Positions 1-7,189 of a DNA stretch of 13,546 nucleotides are shown here, in pieces. Position 1 is the stretch's first letter. Every line of letters starts with the position of its first letter. The notes below the pieces were generated by a model. That model was not told the DNA's origin. It was given only the letters and a program-made list of their open reading frames with translations, and searched no databases. The position numbers and the translations under genes are program-made. The stretch is from JACCQS01 sp050999295 (GTDB taxonomy: Bacteria > Actinomycetota > Actinomycetes > Mycobacteriales > Geodermatophilaceae), in contig JBPCPI010000003.1 of the NCBI GenBank assembly GCA_050999295.1, positions 1 through 13,546 of the forward strand, in the 5' to 3' direction.

Positions 1-114
1 AACCTGGCGCTCATCTCCACGTTCTCGTTGCTGTACTCGATCCCGGTCGTGCTGATGTACCTGTTCGTCAACCGCAAGTACGGGTTCCGCTTCCACGGAG
101 GGATCAAGAGCTGA
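1..114 (+). CDS. Sugar-type ABC transporter permease, C-terminal fragment
   Basis: Only the last 37 residues and the TGA stop (112-114) are in the window; the gene starts to the left. The readable tail has a hydrophobic stretch (LLYSIPVVLMYLFVNR) followed by a short basic, glycine-containing end finishing GGIKS. This is the usual last membrane helix and cytoplasmic tail of MalG-type permeases of carbohydrate-class ABC importers (family knowledge). The stop overlaps the ATG of the next gene (TGATG), so the two are almost certainly co-transcribed and translationally coupled. That pairing with a MalK-type ATPase supports the assignment. The substrate cannot be told from this fragment. Confidence 0.8.
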   Translation, partial: NLALISTFSLLYSIPVVLMYLFVNRKYGFRFHGGIKS

Positions 115-1217
115 TGGCCGAGATCGAGTTGGTCGGCCTGTCGAAGGTCTACCCAGGCGGGGTTCGCGCGGTGGACTCGCTGGACCTGAAGATCCCGGAC
201 CGCGAGTTCTTCGCCCTGCTCGGACCATCCGGGTGTGGCAAGACGACGTTGCTCCGTACGATCGCCGGCCTGGAAGCGGTCACCGAGGGCCGGGTGCGGA
301 TCGGCGGCGAGGACGTGACCGGTCTGCCGCCGGGAAAGCGCGACCTGGCCATGGTGTTTCAGGACTATGCGCTGTTCCCGCACATGACTGTCGTGGACAA
401 CATCGCCTATCCGTTGCGGGTCAAGGGTCAGCCGAAGGTGGAGCGGCGGGAGGCGGCTTCAGGGGCCGGCGACGAGCTGAGCCTCGGCGGTCTGATGGAG
501 CGCCGGCCCAGTGAGCTGTCTGGTGGTCAGCAGCAGCGGGTCGCGCTGGCTCGCGCGGTGGCGTGCCGTCCGCGGGTCTTCCTGTTCGACGAGCCATTGT
601 CCAATTTGGATGCTCGGCTGCGGCTCGAGGCGCGCTCGTTCCTCAAGAAGTTGCAGAAGGAGTTGGGCGTCACCACGGTCTTCGTGACCCATGACCAGGC
701 CGAGGCGTTGGCGATGGCCGACCGGATCGCGGTAATGGACAAGGGGAAGATCCGGCAGGTGGGTACACCGAAGGAGGTGTTCCAGCGACCGGTGAACACG
801 TTCGTGGCCAACTTCATCGGCTCGACCCCGATGAACCTGCTGCCCGGTGTGGTCGCCGGCGATGCCGTACAGATTGCGGGTCAGTCGCTGCCGCTGCCGG
901 CTGAGGTCCGCTCTGCTGTGAGTGACGGGCAGGAGGTCGTCGTCGGTGCCCGGCCGGAGTACTTGGTGTTCTCGCCCACGGCTGTGGATTCCGCGCTGCA
1001 CGGGGAGGTGACCGTCGTGGAGAACCTCGGCACCGCGGCCCTGGTCACGCTGGAGACCGAGGGCTTGTCGGTCGCGGTGACGGTCCCAGAGGGCGAGGAG
1101 CCCGAACTGGGCGCCAAGGGCTGGGTGACCACCACGCCCGGTCGGGTTCTGATCTACGCCGCTGACGACGGCGAACTCGTCGGCGCCCGGGTCCCCGCAG
1201 CGACCGCCGTTGCCTGA
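114..1217 (+). CDS. ABC transporter ATP-binding protein, MalK/UgpC type
   Basis: This is a 367-residue cytoplasmic ATPase that powers a sugar-class (CUT1-like) ABC importer. Visible motifs are Walker A GPSGCGKT at residues 37-44, the Q-loop Gln83, the signature LSGGQ at 135-139, Walker B VFLFDE at 155-160, the D-loop SNLD at 163-166 and the H-loop His193. The last ~130 residues form the TOBE/OB regulatory extension typical of MalK, UgpC and MsiK proteins, and the length is normal for that family. The ATG overlaps the stop of the preceding permease, which fixes the start. Such ATPases are sometimes shared among several sugar importers, so the substrate (disaccharide, polyol, glycerol-3-phosphate or other) is not determined. 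A 71-72 bp inverted-repeat element begins 30 bases after the stop. Confidence 0.95.
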   Translation: MAEIELVGLSKVYPGGVRAVDSLDLKIPDREFFALLGPSGCGKTTLLRTIAGLEAVTEGRVRIGGEDVTGLPPGKRDLAMVFQDYALFPHMTVVDNIAYPLRVKGQPKVERREAASGAGDELSLGGLMERRPSELSGGQQQRVALARAVACRPRVFLFDEPLSNLDARLRLEARSFLKKLQKELGVTTVFVTHDQAEALAMADRIAVMDKGKIRQVGTPKEVFQRPVNTFVANFIGSTPMNLLPGVVAGDAVQIAGQSLPLPAEVRSAVSDGQEVVVGARPEYLVFSPTAVDSALHGEVTVVENLGTAALVTLETEGLSVAVTVPEGEEPELGAKGWVTTTPGRVLIYAADDGELVGARVPAATAVA

Positions 1218-1247
1218 CCTTGGCGGCGGATAGTCCCATGAGACCGA

Positions 1248-1319
1248 GTTGATCATCGGAATGTGGCCGGTTTTTGCCTCGATCCCAGCGCCTAAACCCC
1301 CCGAAATCCGATGATCAAC
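1248..1319. repeat. GTTGATCATCGGA inverted-repeat element, copy 1 (72 bp)
   Basis: The two ends are a perfect 13 bp inverted repeat, GTTGATCATCGGA at 1248-1260 and its reverse complement at 1307-1319. Inside is a second short complementary pair (GGTTT near 1269 and AAACC near 1293), so one strand can fold into a two-tier hairpin. The same ends and layout recur at 4446-4517 and 12497-12567. All three copies align in the + orientation and share a block like GGTTT-TTGCC after the left arm. This copy lies between the ABC ATPase and the PHP-domain gene, both on the + strand. There is no clear target-site duplication. It could be a non-autonomous mobile element, a REP-type repeat or an RNA-level structure. 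Confidence 0.9.
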
Positions 1320-1351
1320 ATGGGGCTGCCCTGCTGGAGGGGGGTCGGGCG

Positions 1352-2671
1352 GTGCGGGCGGTGAGGCGAATCGCGCATTCGCGGATCTTCACGCCGGAGG
1401 ATCGCGCTGCTTCGCCGTACTTCTATCTGCCTATCCACGTCCATGCCGGGTGCGCCGGCCTGACCGTCGAGTTGGACTACGACCGGTCGGCCGGCGTGCT
1501 CGATCTCGGGTGCTTCGGGCCGAACGGCTTCCGGGGCTGGTCGGGCGGGGCACGCAGCCGGTACGTCATCACCCCGTCCGCGGCCACACCCGGCTACCTC
1601 GCCGGGGATCTGGAACCAGGGGAATGGTCGGTCGTGCTCGGCCTGCACCGGGTTGCGCCGACCGGGGTGGCATGGCAGGTGCGTGCCACCCTCGGGCCGG
1701 CCGAGCCGGGAGCCGAGTCGGCCGCGGCCAGCCCGATGTCGGTTGGTCCGCAGGCGCGCTCACCGCTACCCGAGCGGCCACCGCGCCGCCAGCTTCCGGC
1801 GGAGCCCGGTTGGACATGGCTGGCCGGCGACCTGCACGCCCATACCGTGCACTCGGACGGCTCCCTGACCATCGATGAGCTCGCGGGACTGGCGGTCGGG
1901 CAGGGCTTGGACTTCCTGGCGGTCACCGATCACAACACGGTCAGCCATCACCCGCTGCTCGCTGCCGCAGGTCTGCGAGTCGGCGTGGCACTCATCCCAG
2001 GGCAGGAGGTGACCACGCATCGCGGCCACGCCAACGCCTTTGGTGACATCGGCTGGATCGACTTCCGTCAACCAGCCGACACGTGGGTACGCACGGTGGC
2101 CGAACGCGGCGGGCTGCTGTCGGTGAATCACCCGCTGGAATCCGACTGCGCCTGGCGCCAGCCGCTGGCCCTACGTCCACCGCTGGCTGAGATCTGGCAC
2201 TGGACCTGGCTGGATCGCCGCTGGGGTGGGCCCATGGCCTGGTGGCTGGCCTGGGATCCGCGAACTATTCCGGTCGGCGGTTCGGACTTCCACCGCCCGG
2301 ACCAAGGCCGACTCCCCGGTCAGCCGACGACCTGGGTGCTGTGCGAAGACCTCGGCAACGAGTTGGCGAGTGAGGCGCCGACAAGCGGCACGGCAGCCCG
2401 AGGCGCTACAGCAAGCGACGCTGCGCGTGCGGCGATTCTCGCTGGGCTGGCCGCGGGCCGGACCTCGATCAGCGCCGATCGCAACGGTCCGGTCCTGCTG
2501 CGGCTGGGCGACGAACTGCTGGCCATCGACGCCGACGGGGCCATCCTGGCCGACGCCTCCGGCCGCCGTCGACTGGTGCGCGGGTCGCGGGCGGCCTTCC
2601 CCGCTCCGGCCGAACCCGGCCCGCAATGGCTGGAGGACGACTCAACGGCAGTCCTCGCCCTCTGCGGCTGA
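1352..2671 (+). CDS. PHP-domain metallohydrolase, CehA/McbA-like
   Basis: From GTG 1352 the protein has 439 residues. An N-terminal ~150-residue beta-rich domain precedes a PHP (polymerase and histidinol phosphatase) domain. Putative metal ligands are HxH at His162/His164 in DLHAHTVHSDG, TDHN with His194, Glu219 in GQEV, His223/His226, His260 in VNHP, and Asp312/His314 in GSDFH. This matches the CehA/McbA family of metal-dependent hydrolases, whose known members cleave carbamate or phosphoester bonds; the substrate here is unknown. GGAGG at 1336-1340 supports GTG 1352 (GTG 1361 is an alternative). A longer reading from TTG 1274 would begin inside the repeat element and is unlikely. The gene follows the ABC transporter on the same strand after 134 bases, so it may act on an imported compound. 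Confidence 0.85.
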   Translation: MRAVRRIAHSRIFTPEDRAASPYFYLPIHVHAGCAGLTVELDYDRSAGVLDLGCFGPNGFRGWSGGARSRYVITPSAATPGYLAGDLEPGEWSVVLGLHRVAPTGVAWQVRATLGPAEPGAESAAASPMSVGPQARSPLPERPPRRQLPAEPGWTWLAGDLHAHTVHSDGSLTIDELAGLAVGQGLDFLAVTDHNTVSHHPLLAAAGLRVGVALIPGQEVTTHRGHANAFGDIGWIDFRQPADTWVRTVAERGGLLSVNHPLESDCAWRQPLALRPPLAEIWHWTWLDRRWGGPMAWWLAWDPRTIPVGGSDFHRPDQGRLPGQPTTWVLCEDLGNELASEAPTSGTAARGATASDAARAAILAGLAAGRTSISADRNGPVLLRLGDELLAIDADGAILADASGRRRLVRGSRAAFPAPAEPGPQWLEDDSTAVLALCG

Positions 2672-2747
2672 TCCGTCGGCGCCGTATCCCGACGAACTGA
2701 CCGTCCACACAGAACAGGACACCGCGACGAAACGCTCATCGAAACCG

Positions 2748-4335
2748 TCAGCCGGTCGCGGACGGCGACGGCGGCGCTGTACCACCCTGCGGCTCGGTCG
2801 CGGTCATCAGCCGGATGATCTCCGCCTGGTCCGCAGACGACGGCATCCCCCACCCTGGCGCGTACCCGTACACCTCTCGCAGTGGCGTGGACGCCGTACG
2901 GCCGTCCAGGACCTCCACCGCGTCGGTCCCGATCAAGCCGGGGTGCTCCACGCCGCAGGCCTCGGCGACCTTGTAGAGGTCGCGGCGCAGGGTCTTGATG
3001 TAGTTGGCGGCGCGGACCGACTTCAGCGCAGGGTCCAGGCCGCGGGTCAGCCGAGGCGTTCTGCGTGGCCACGCCGGTCGGGCAGGTGTCGGTGTGGCAC
3101 TTCTGCGCCTGGATGCAGCCGATGGACAACATCGCTTCGCGGGCGACGTTCACCATGTCGCAGCCTAGGGCGAAGGCCACGATCGCGTTGTCCGGGAGCC
3201 CGAGCTTTCCGGCCCCGATGAAGGTCACCTGCTCGTGCAGGCCGCGCTCGGCGAAGGCCTTGTAGACCCGGGCGAAGCCGAGCTGGAAGGGCAGCGACAC
3301 CGAGTCGGTGAAGATCAGCGGAGCGGCGCCGGTGCCTCCCTCGCCCCCGTCGATGGTGACGAAGTCGACGCCCCGGCCGGTGCTGGCCATCAGCGTCGTC
3401 AGCTCCGCCCAGAAGTCGAGATCCCCGACGGCCGACTTGATGCCCACCGGGAGCCCGGTCTCGGTCGCGAGCAACTCAAGCCAGTCGAGCATGCTGTCGG
3501 TGTCGCTGAACTCGGCATGGCGGGACGGGCTGATGCAGTCCTGACCCTCTCGGACCCCGCGGGTGGCCGCGATCTCAGCGGAGACCTTGGCAGCGGGCAG
3601 CACGCCGCCGAGCCCCGGCTTGGCTCCCTGGCTGAGCTTGATCTCCAGAGCGCGGATCGGAGCGCTGGCCACCAGGTCTTTGAGCCTGGCCAGGTCGAAC
3701 CGGCCGTCATCGTCGCGGCAACCGAAATAGGCCGTACCGATATGGTAATCAGCTCACCGCCCTTGCGGTGGTACGGCGACACCCCGCCCTCACCGGTGTT
3801 GTGCAAGCAGCCGGCCAGAGCGGCGCCGCGGTTGAGTGCCTCCACAGCAGCTCCCGACAGCGAGCCGAAGCTCATCGCGGACACGTTGACGACCGACCCC
3901 GGCCGGAAGGCCGCCGCGCGCCCGCGGGCCGCGCCGAGCACCTTGGCGCTCGGCAGATCCACCTCGTGCCCGGCCGCGGGTGACGAGGGCGGTACAGCCC
4001 GGCCGAACGTACGGTGCTTGATGACCGGATAGCCGGCCGTGTACTCGTTGTCGTTGTCGGTGCCGAATCCGAAGTAGTTGTTCTCCTTCTTCGACGAGGC
4101 GTAGACCCAGCGCCGCTGGTCCCTGGTGAAGGGTCGTTCCTCGTTGTTGCCGGCGACCAGGTACTGGCGCAGTTCCGGCCCGATCGTCTCCAGCAGGAAG
4201 CGGGCCCCACCCCAGGACGGGAAAGTTGCGCAGCAACGCATGATCGCGCTGCAGCAGGTCGTGCGCCGCGAGGGCGGCCAACGCGGAGAGCCCAGCGGCA
4301 GCGGAGTTCCGTCCGGTATGCCTGGGCAGCTTCAC
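2748..4335 (-). pseudogene. FMN-binding glutamate synthase family protein, three frameshifts
   Basis: The reconstructed product is ~529 residues, resembling the FMN and iron-sulfur part of glutamate synthase large subunits without the glutaminase domain. The N-terminal part reads HDLLQRDHALLRNFPV, then RFLLETIGPELRQY and NNYFGFGTDND. The synthase domain has SAMSFGSLSG, HNTGEGG and DGGEGGTGAAP, and a 3Fe-4S cysteine set in CIQAQKCHTDTC. Translation switches frame three times: at ~4205-4216 (one extra G in a GGGG run), at ~3745-3752 (one base missing between GELI and YHIGTAYFGC), and at ~3051-3056 (one extra base after ATQNA). I saw no nonsense substitutions, so the lesions could be young decay or sequencing errors. 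GTG 4335 is the best start. No small subunit (gltD) is adjacent. If intact, it would be a stand-alone FMN amidotransferase-like oxidoreductase. Confidence 0.8.
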
Positions 4336-4445
4336 GAACCGCAGTCTGCCCGCGACAGGCACACAGCACCAGGGAGGTACTTCACCGTCGAGCGAGGTGG
4401 GTGCCGGTCCGCTCGTGGCGGCCCTACAGTTTGGCTTACAGGCGA

Positions 4446-4517
4446 GTTGATCATCGGAATATGGGAGTTTGTTGCTCAAGAATTGCCTCGAAAACCCGCA
4501 TAATTCCGATGATCAAC
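4446..4517. repeat. GTTGATCATCGGAAT inverted-repeat element, copy 2 (72 bp)
   Basis: The ends are a perfect 15 bp inverted repeat (GTTGATCATCGGAAT at 4446-4460, complement at 4503-4517). The pairing continues with ATG/CAT and GTTT/AAAC inside, giving a long interrupted hairpin. The left inner block GAGTTTGTTGC closely matches copy 3 (GGGTTTGTTGC), and the right side has TTGCCTCGA. It lies upstream of the glutamate-synthase-like gene and downstream of the two-pass membrane protein gene, both on the minus strand. It could therefore terminate or insulate transcription between them. Compared with copy 3, the 15th base pair is T-A here and A-T there, a compensatory change that favours conservation of pairing. 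Confidence 0.9.
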
Positions 4518-4577
4518 TTTGGGTAGCGGCTCAGCTCTTGCGGGCGGTGGGCGCAGCGGAGGCGGGGTTCGGGTTGG

Positions 4578-5204
4578 TCAGGACACCTCGGTCGCTCGTT
4601 GCGTCGGCTGAACGGGTGGGCGAAGTCCGAGCGCGGAGAGTTCCAGTTCCGCGAGAGCCAGCAGGACCGTCTTGTCACCGGACCTCCAGGCCGCCGCGGG
4701 GCCCGGCCCCAGGCTCGCCAGTTCGCGCAGCGAGCGATTGGTCAGGGCGCGCAGCGCGAAGAGCTCGACATCATCGATGACCCGCCTGGCGGCAGCCGCC
4801 TCCCGAACCCATCGCAGACGGGTCGGCAGCCAGCGCAAGAGCGCCCATCCGATCGGTAGTACCGCGATGATCAAGGCGAGCCAGAAGGCGAGCGTGGCAA
4901 CGGCGTCCTGCTCTGCCTGTCCGGCTTCGCGCAGTTGGTCCCCGACGCCACCGGCAAGGTCGAAGGGGGCCTGCAAGGCGTCACCAGCTACCGGAACGTC
5001 GCCGACCGCCGCGCTGACCTCGCTCATGCTGTCGGTCAAGCCGCGGCCGGCATCCTCCAACAAGCGGCCAGGACCAGCTAGGTCGCTGACCAGACCGTGC
5101 AGAAAGAGCGCAATCAGAACCCAGGCAATGCTCCAGGCCAGCAGGAACAGATCTCCCAGTTGCTGGCGAGTGCGGTACATCGGCGTTTGGGCATAGATCC
5201 TCAT
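4578..5204 (-). CDS. Two-pass membrane protein of unknown function
   Basis: I do not recognise a named family. From ATG 5204 it has 208 residues. A short basic N-terminus (MRIYAQTPMYRTRQQ) leads into a membrane helix at ~19-39. A ~60-residue, mainly acidic and glycine/alanine-rich loop follows, then a second helix at ~102-124. The rest is an arginine-rich, helical cytoplasmic tail. ATG 5213 is also possible, but the GAGG just before it sits at a normal distance only from 5204. The gene lies 96 bases after the sigma-factor/membrane-protein pair on the same strand and may belong to that transcript. The C-terminus is uncertain: another frame downstream, ending at 4531, has strongly biased GC-ending codons and could be the true tail if a base has been lost or gained near 4600. 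Confidence 0.75.
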   Translation of the reverse strand: MRIYAQTPMYRTRQQLGDLFLLAWSIAWVLIALFLHGLVSDLAGPGRLLEDAGRGLTDSMSEVSAAVGDVPVAGDALQAPFDLAGGVGDQLREAGQAEQDAVATLAFWLALIIAVLPIGWALLRWLPTRLRWVREAAAARRVIDDVELFALRALTNRSLRELASLGPGPAAAWRSGDKTVLLALAELELSALGLRPPVQPTQRATEVS

Positions 5205-5300
5205 GCCGAACATCCTCGTCGCCGCCGGCCTGCGCGCCCAGGCGGCGGGGTAGCAGGGTGGCGGGGTGGCCCAGGCGGCCGGTTGACGGGGAGGCGCCGG

Positions 5301-6419
5301 TCAACCGAGGGGGTCGGCCGTCCAGACCGTGTCGTCCTGAGCGGCGCCGGGGAGAATGCTGATCGACTCGGCGATCCGGCGCATGGCTTGCTCGTCGATC
5401 CGGTCGAGATGGTTCTCGTTCACGTAGATGTAGACCAGGAACCCGTCGATCACCAGAGACAGCTCCATACCCATGGACGCATCGCCGTCCAGCAGTGCCG
5501 GATATTGCCCGACGGTGGTGTTGGGCGTGAAGTTCTCCAGCATTTCCGGTGTGTTGTCGGCCGAGACCTCCAAGGCAATGGGCGAGGTCTGCGGGTCGTC
5601 GCTGAAGTCGAGGCTGGCTCGACGCTGTCCGTCGGCATCGGCCAGCCGGAGCGCACCGGAGGGGTCGAAACCGTCCGGCACGTACCCGAGTTGGAAGGGG
5701 AAGCTGAGCGGGGCGCCCTCGGTGAGATCGACCTCTTCGGCGGCGGCCAGAACCTGCTGCCGAGCCTCATCCCCGGGGGCATCGCTGGTGACGGTGAACC
5801 ACGCGTTGGCACCTGTCGGCCAGCCGATCCCGAACCGCGGGTCCTCGTCCACGGTGGGCTCTGTTTCGATGACTTGCACTGTGCGTGGGCCCTCGTTCAC
5901 GGAATCGATCGTGATCGTCTCACCGGTTGGCTGAGGGGTCGCTTGGCCGGACAGTTCGGGATCGAAGAGCTGCATCGTGATCTGGTTCGACCGCTCCGGG
6001 CCGAGCGGGGCCTCGAAGGTGAAGAACTGCAGGCCCGGTTGGATGTAGGCAAGGTCTGTGGTGTAGCCAGCTGGCCGAGGGCCGGGGGTGAAGCCGAGGA
6101 CCGTGGCCTGCGACGGCTCGGCCTCCGGCTGCTGCTCGGTGGCTGGGGCCGTAGGCATGGGGGTGGGTGCCGGTGCCGTTGCCGGTGTCGGTGCCGCTGG
6201 GCCGGTGTCGGGATTGTCGCTGCCGAGCGAGGGCACCACGACGGCAACGGCGGCGATGACCGCCGCTGCTGCGCCGACGCAGACGACAGCCACTCGACGG
6301 CGCTGCGCCCTGCGGCGCGCTTGCGTTCCAGTCTGGATCCGGGCAAGCATTCGATCCGGATCGACCGGAGCGATGCTGATGGAATCGATGGCCTCGTAGA
6401 GGTCGTCGTGACTTCTCAT
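5301..6419 (-). CDS. Single-pass membrane protein, likely partner of the ECF sigma factor
   Basis: This is a 372-residue protein with a short cytoplasmic N-terminus (~42 residues, ending in an arginine cluster, RRRAQRRR), one membrane helix at ~43-63 and a Pro/Ala/Thr-rich linker at ~71-102. An extracytoplasmic domain of ~270 residues follows, without a family signature I recognise. The ATG overlaps the sigma-factor stop (ATGA), with GGAGG at the right distance, so the two are translationally coupled. The arrangement fits SigE-family operons in which the second gene encodes a membrane anti-sigma factor or sensor; this role is inferred. The N-terminus is short and lacks a visible zinc HxxxCxxC motif, so it is not a classical ZAS anti-sigma factor. 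No lipobox is seen. Confidence 0.85.
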   Translation of the reverse strand: MRSHDDLYEAIDSISIAPVDPDRMLARIQTGTQARRRAQRRRVAVVCVGAAAAVIAAVAVVVPSLGSDNPDTGPAAPTPATAPAPTPMPTAPATEQQPEAEPSQATVLGFTPGPRPAGYTTDLAYIQPGLQFFTFEAPLGPERSNQITMQLFDPELSGQATPQPTGETITIDSVNEGPRTVQVIETEPTVDEDPRFGIGWPTGANAWFTVTSDAPGDEARQQVLAAAEEVDLTEGAPLSFPFQLGYVPDGFDPSGALRLADADGQRRASLDFSDDPQTSPIALEVSADNTPEMLENFTPNTTVGQYPALLDGDASMGMELSLVIDGFLVYIYVNENHLDRIDEQAMRRIAESISILPGAAQDDTVWTADPLG

Positions 6420-7006
6420 GATCTACCTCCGCTGCGCGGAATGGGACGAACGTTCTCGGCCCGCCAGTCGTCGAGTTCGATTCGTAGGGCGGTCAGGGCC
6501 CGGGAGCCGTATCCGCGAACCGTGGCCGGACGGCAGTTGAGAACCTTGGCGATCTCGGTGTTGCTGAGCCCCTCGTAGAACCGAAGGACGAGGACGGCCC
6601 GTTGTCGAGGCGGCAGGCGCGCGAGTTCGGCCAGCAGCGCCTCTCGATCCGCGGTGGTTTCCTCGTGCCCCGGGGGCCGTCCCTCGGAGGCAACCTCGGT
6701 GTGTGCAGACCTCAGTTCCACCGTGCGCGGCAGTTTTCGGCGCCGCGCGTTCATGAACTCGTTCGTCACGATCCGTTTGACATAGAGGTCGGGATGATCC
6801 AGGGCAGAGATCCGCTCCCACTTCGCATGAGCCTTGATCAGCGCGTCCTGGACGATGTCCTCGGCGAGTTCGTGCGAACCCGTCAGGTGGGTCGCATAAC
6901 GGATCAGTGCATGCAGTCGAGCAAGCACGTATCCGTTGAAGTCCACCGGTCTGCAGCCCTCCCCCTGCCGGTAGTCGATCTGAGCGCGCTGCGCGACCTG
7001 CTCCAC
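6416..7006 (-). CDS. ECF RNA polymerase sigma factor, SigE family
   Basis: This is a 196-residue sigma-70 family factor of extracytoplasmic-function type. Region 2 covers ~25-92, with the core-binding helix HELAEDIVQDALIKAHAKW at 45-63 and a basic ARRRKL segment at 87-92. A ~35-residue linker follows, then region 4 at ~125-177, with LPPRQRAVLVLRFYEGLSN and the helix-turn-helix TEIAKVLNCRPATVRGYGSR. It would direct RNA polymerase to a stress-type regulon. The start is GTG 7006, with GAGGAGG seven bases upstream. The stop overlaps the ATG of the membrane protein that probably controls it. A possible self-recognised promoter is at 7038-7068. Confidence 0.93.
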   Translation of the reverse strand: MEQVAQRAQIDYRQGEGCRPVDFNGYVLARLHALIRYATHLTGSHELAEDIVQDALIKAHAKWERISALDHPDLYVKRIVTNEFMNARRRKLPRTVELRSAHTEVASEGRPPGHEETTADREALLAELARLPPRQRAVLVLRFYEGLSNTEIAKVLNCRPATVRGYGSRALTALRIELDDWRAENVRPIPRSGGRS

Positions 7007-7037
7007 CGCCCAGCCTCCTCGACGCTACTGATACCTA

Positions 7038-7068
7038 GAACGTCAGGAAGCACGCAAAGCGTTGTCCC
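7038..7068 (-). promoter_or_regulatory. Candidate ECF-type promoter upstream of the sigma gene
   Basis: On the minus strand, GGGACAAC (7061-7068) precedes CGTTC (7038-7042), with 18 bases between AAC and CGTTC. ECF promoters of actinobacteria commonly have an AAC-containing -35 and a CGT-containing -10 element, and ECF sigma genes are often autoregulated. The match is partial, since GGGAAC is the usual form. A housekeeping-like TAGGTA lies just downstream, so the call is tentative. Confidence 0.3.
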
Positions 7069-7189
7069 TCTCGGGGCAGTTCACCCGTGCTGGCCGCATC
7101 CCACCCGACGCGTCACAGGGTTTACGTACGGCACGGGTGGTATGCGACGGGAGATCCGACGCGGTCGCGGGGACCACGCGGACGCGGGG

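Noticed and set aside
459..1256. Long minus-strand open frame opposite the ABC ATPase
   Set aside because: The + strand carries a complete set of ABC ATPase motifs; the opposite frame is a by-product of high GC and has no recognisable domain.
2674..2694. Small hairpin CGTCGG...CCGACG between the converging PHP and glutamate-synthase-like genes
   Set aside because: Six base pairs, a nine-base loop and no T run; too weak to call a terminator.
2320..2747. Minus-strand frame running on from the glutamate-synthase-like gene into the PHP gene
   Set aside because: It is an out-of-frame continuation after the frameshift at ~3053. The conserved C-terminal sequence (EHPGLIGTDAVEVLDGR) is in another frame that ends at 2748.
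5097..6578. 493-codon plus-strand open frame opposite the sigma-operon genes
   Set aside because: The minus strand encodes coupled genes with good ribosome binding sites and a clear ECF sigma domain; the plus frame reads as low-complexity Arg/Gly-rich sequence.
7100..7189. Imperfect CGCGGTC/GACCACG hairpin after paaE as a terminator
   Set aside because: Short mismatched stem in GC-rich sequence without a T tract; not distinguishable from chance.
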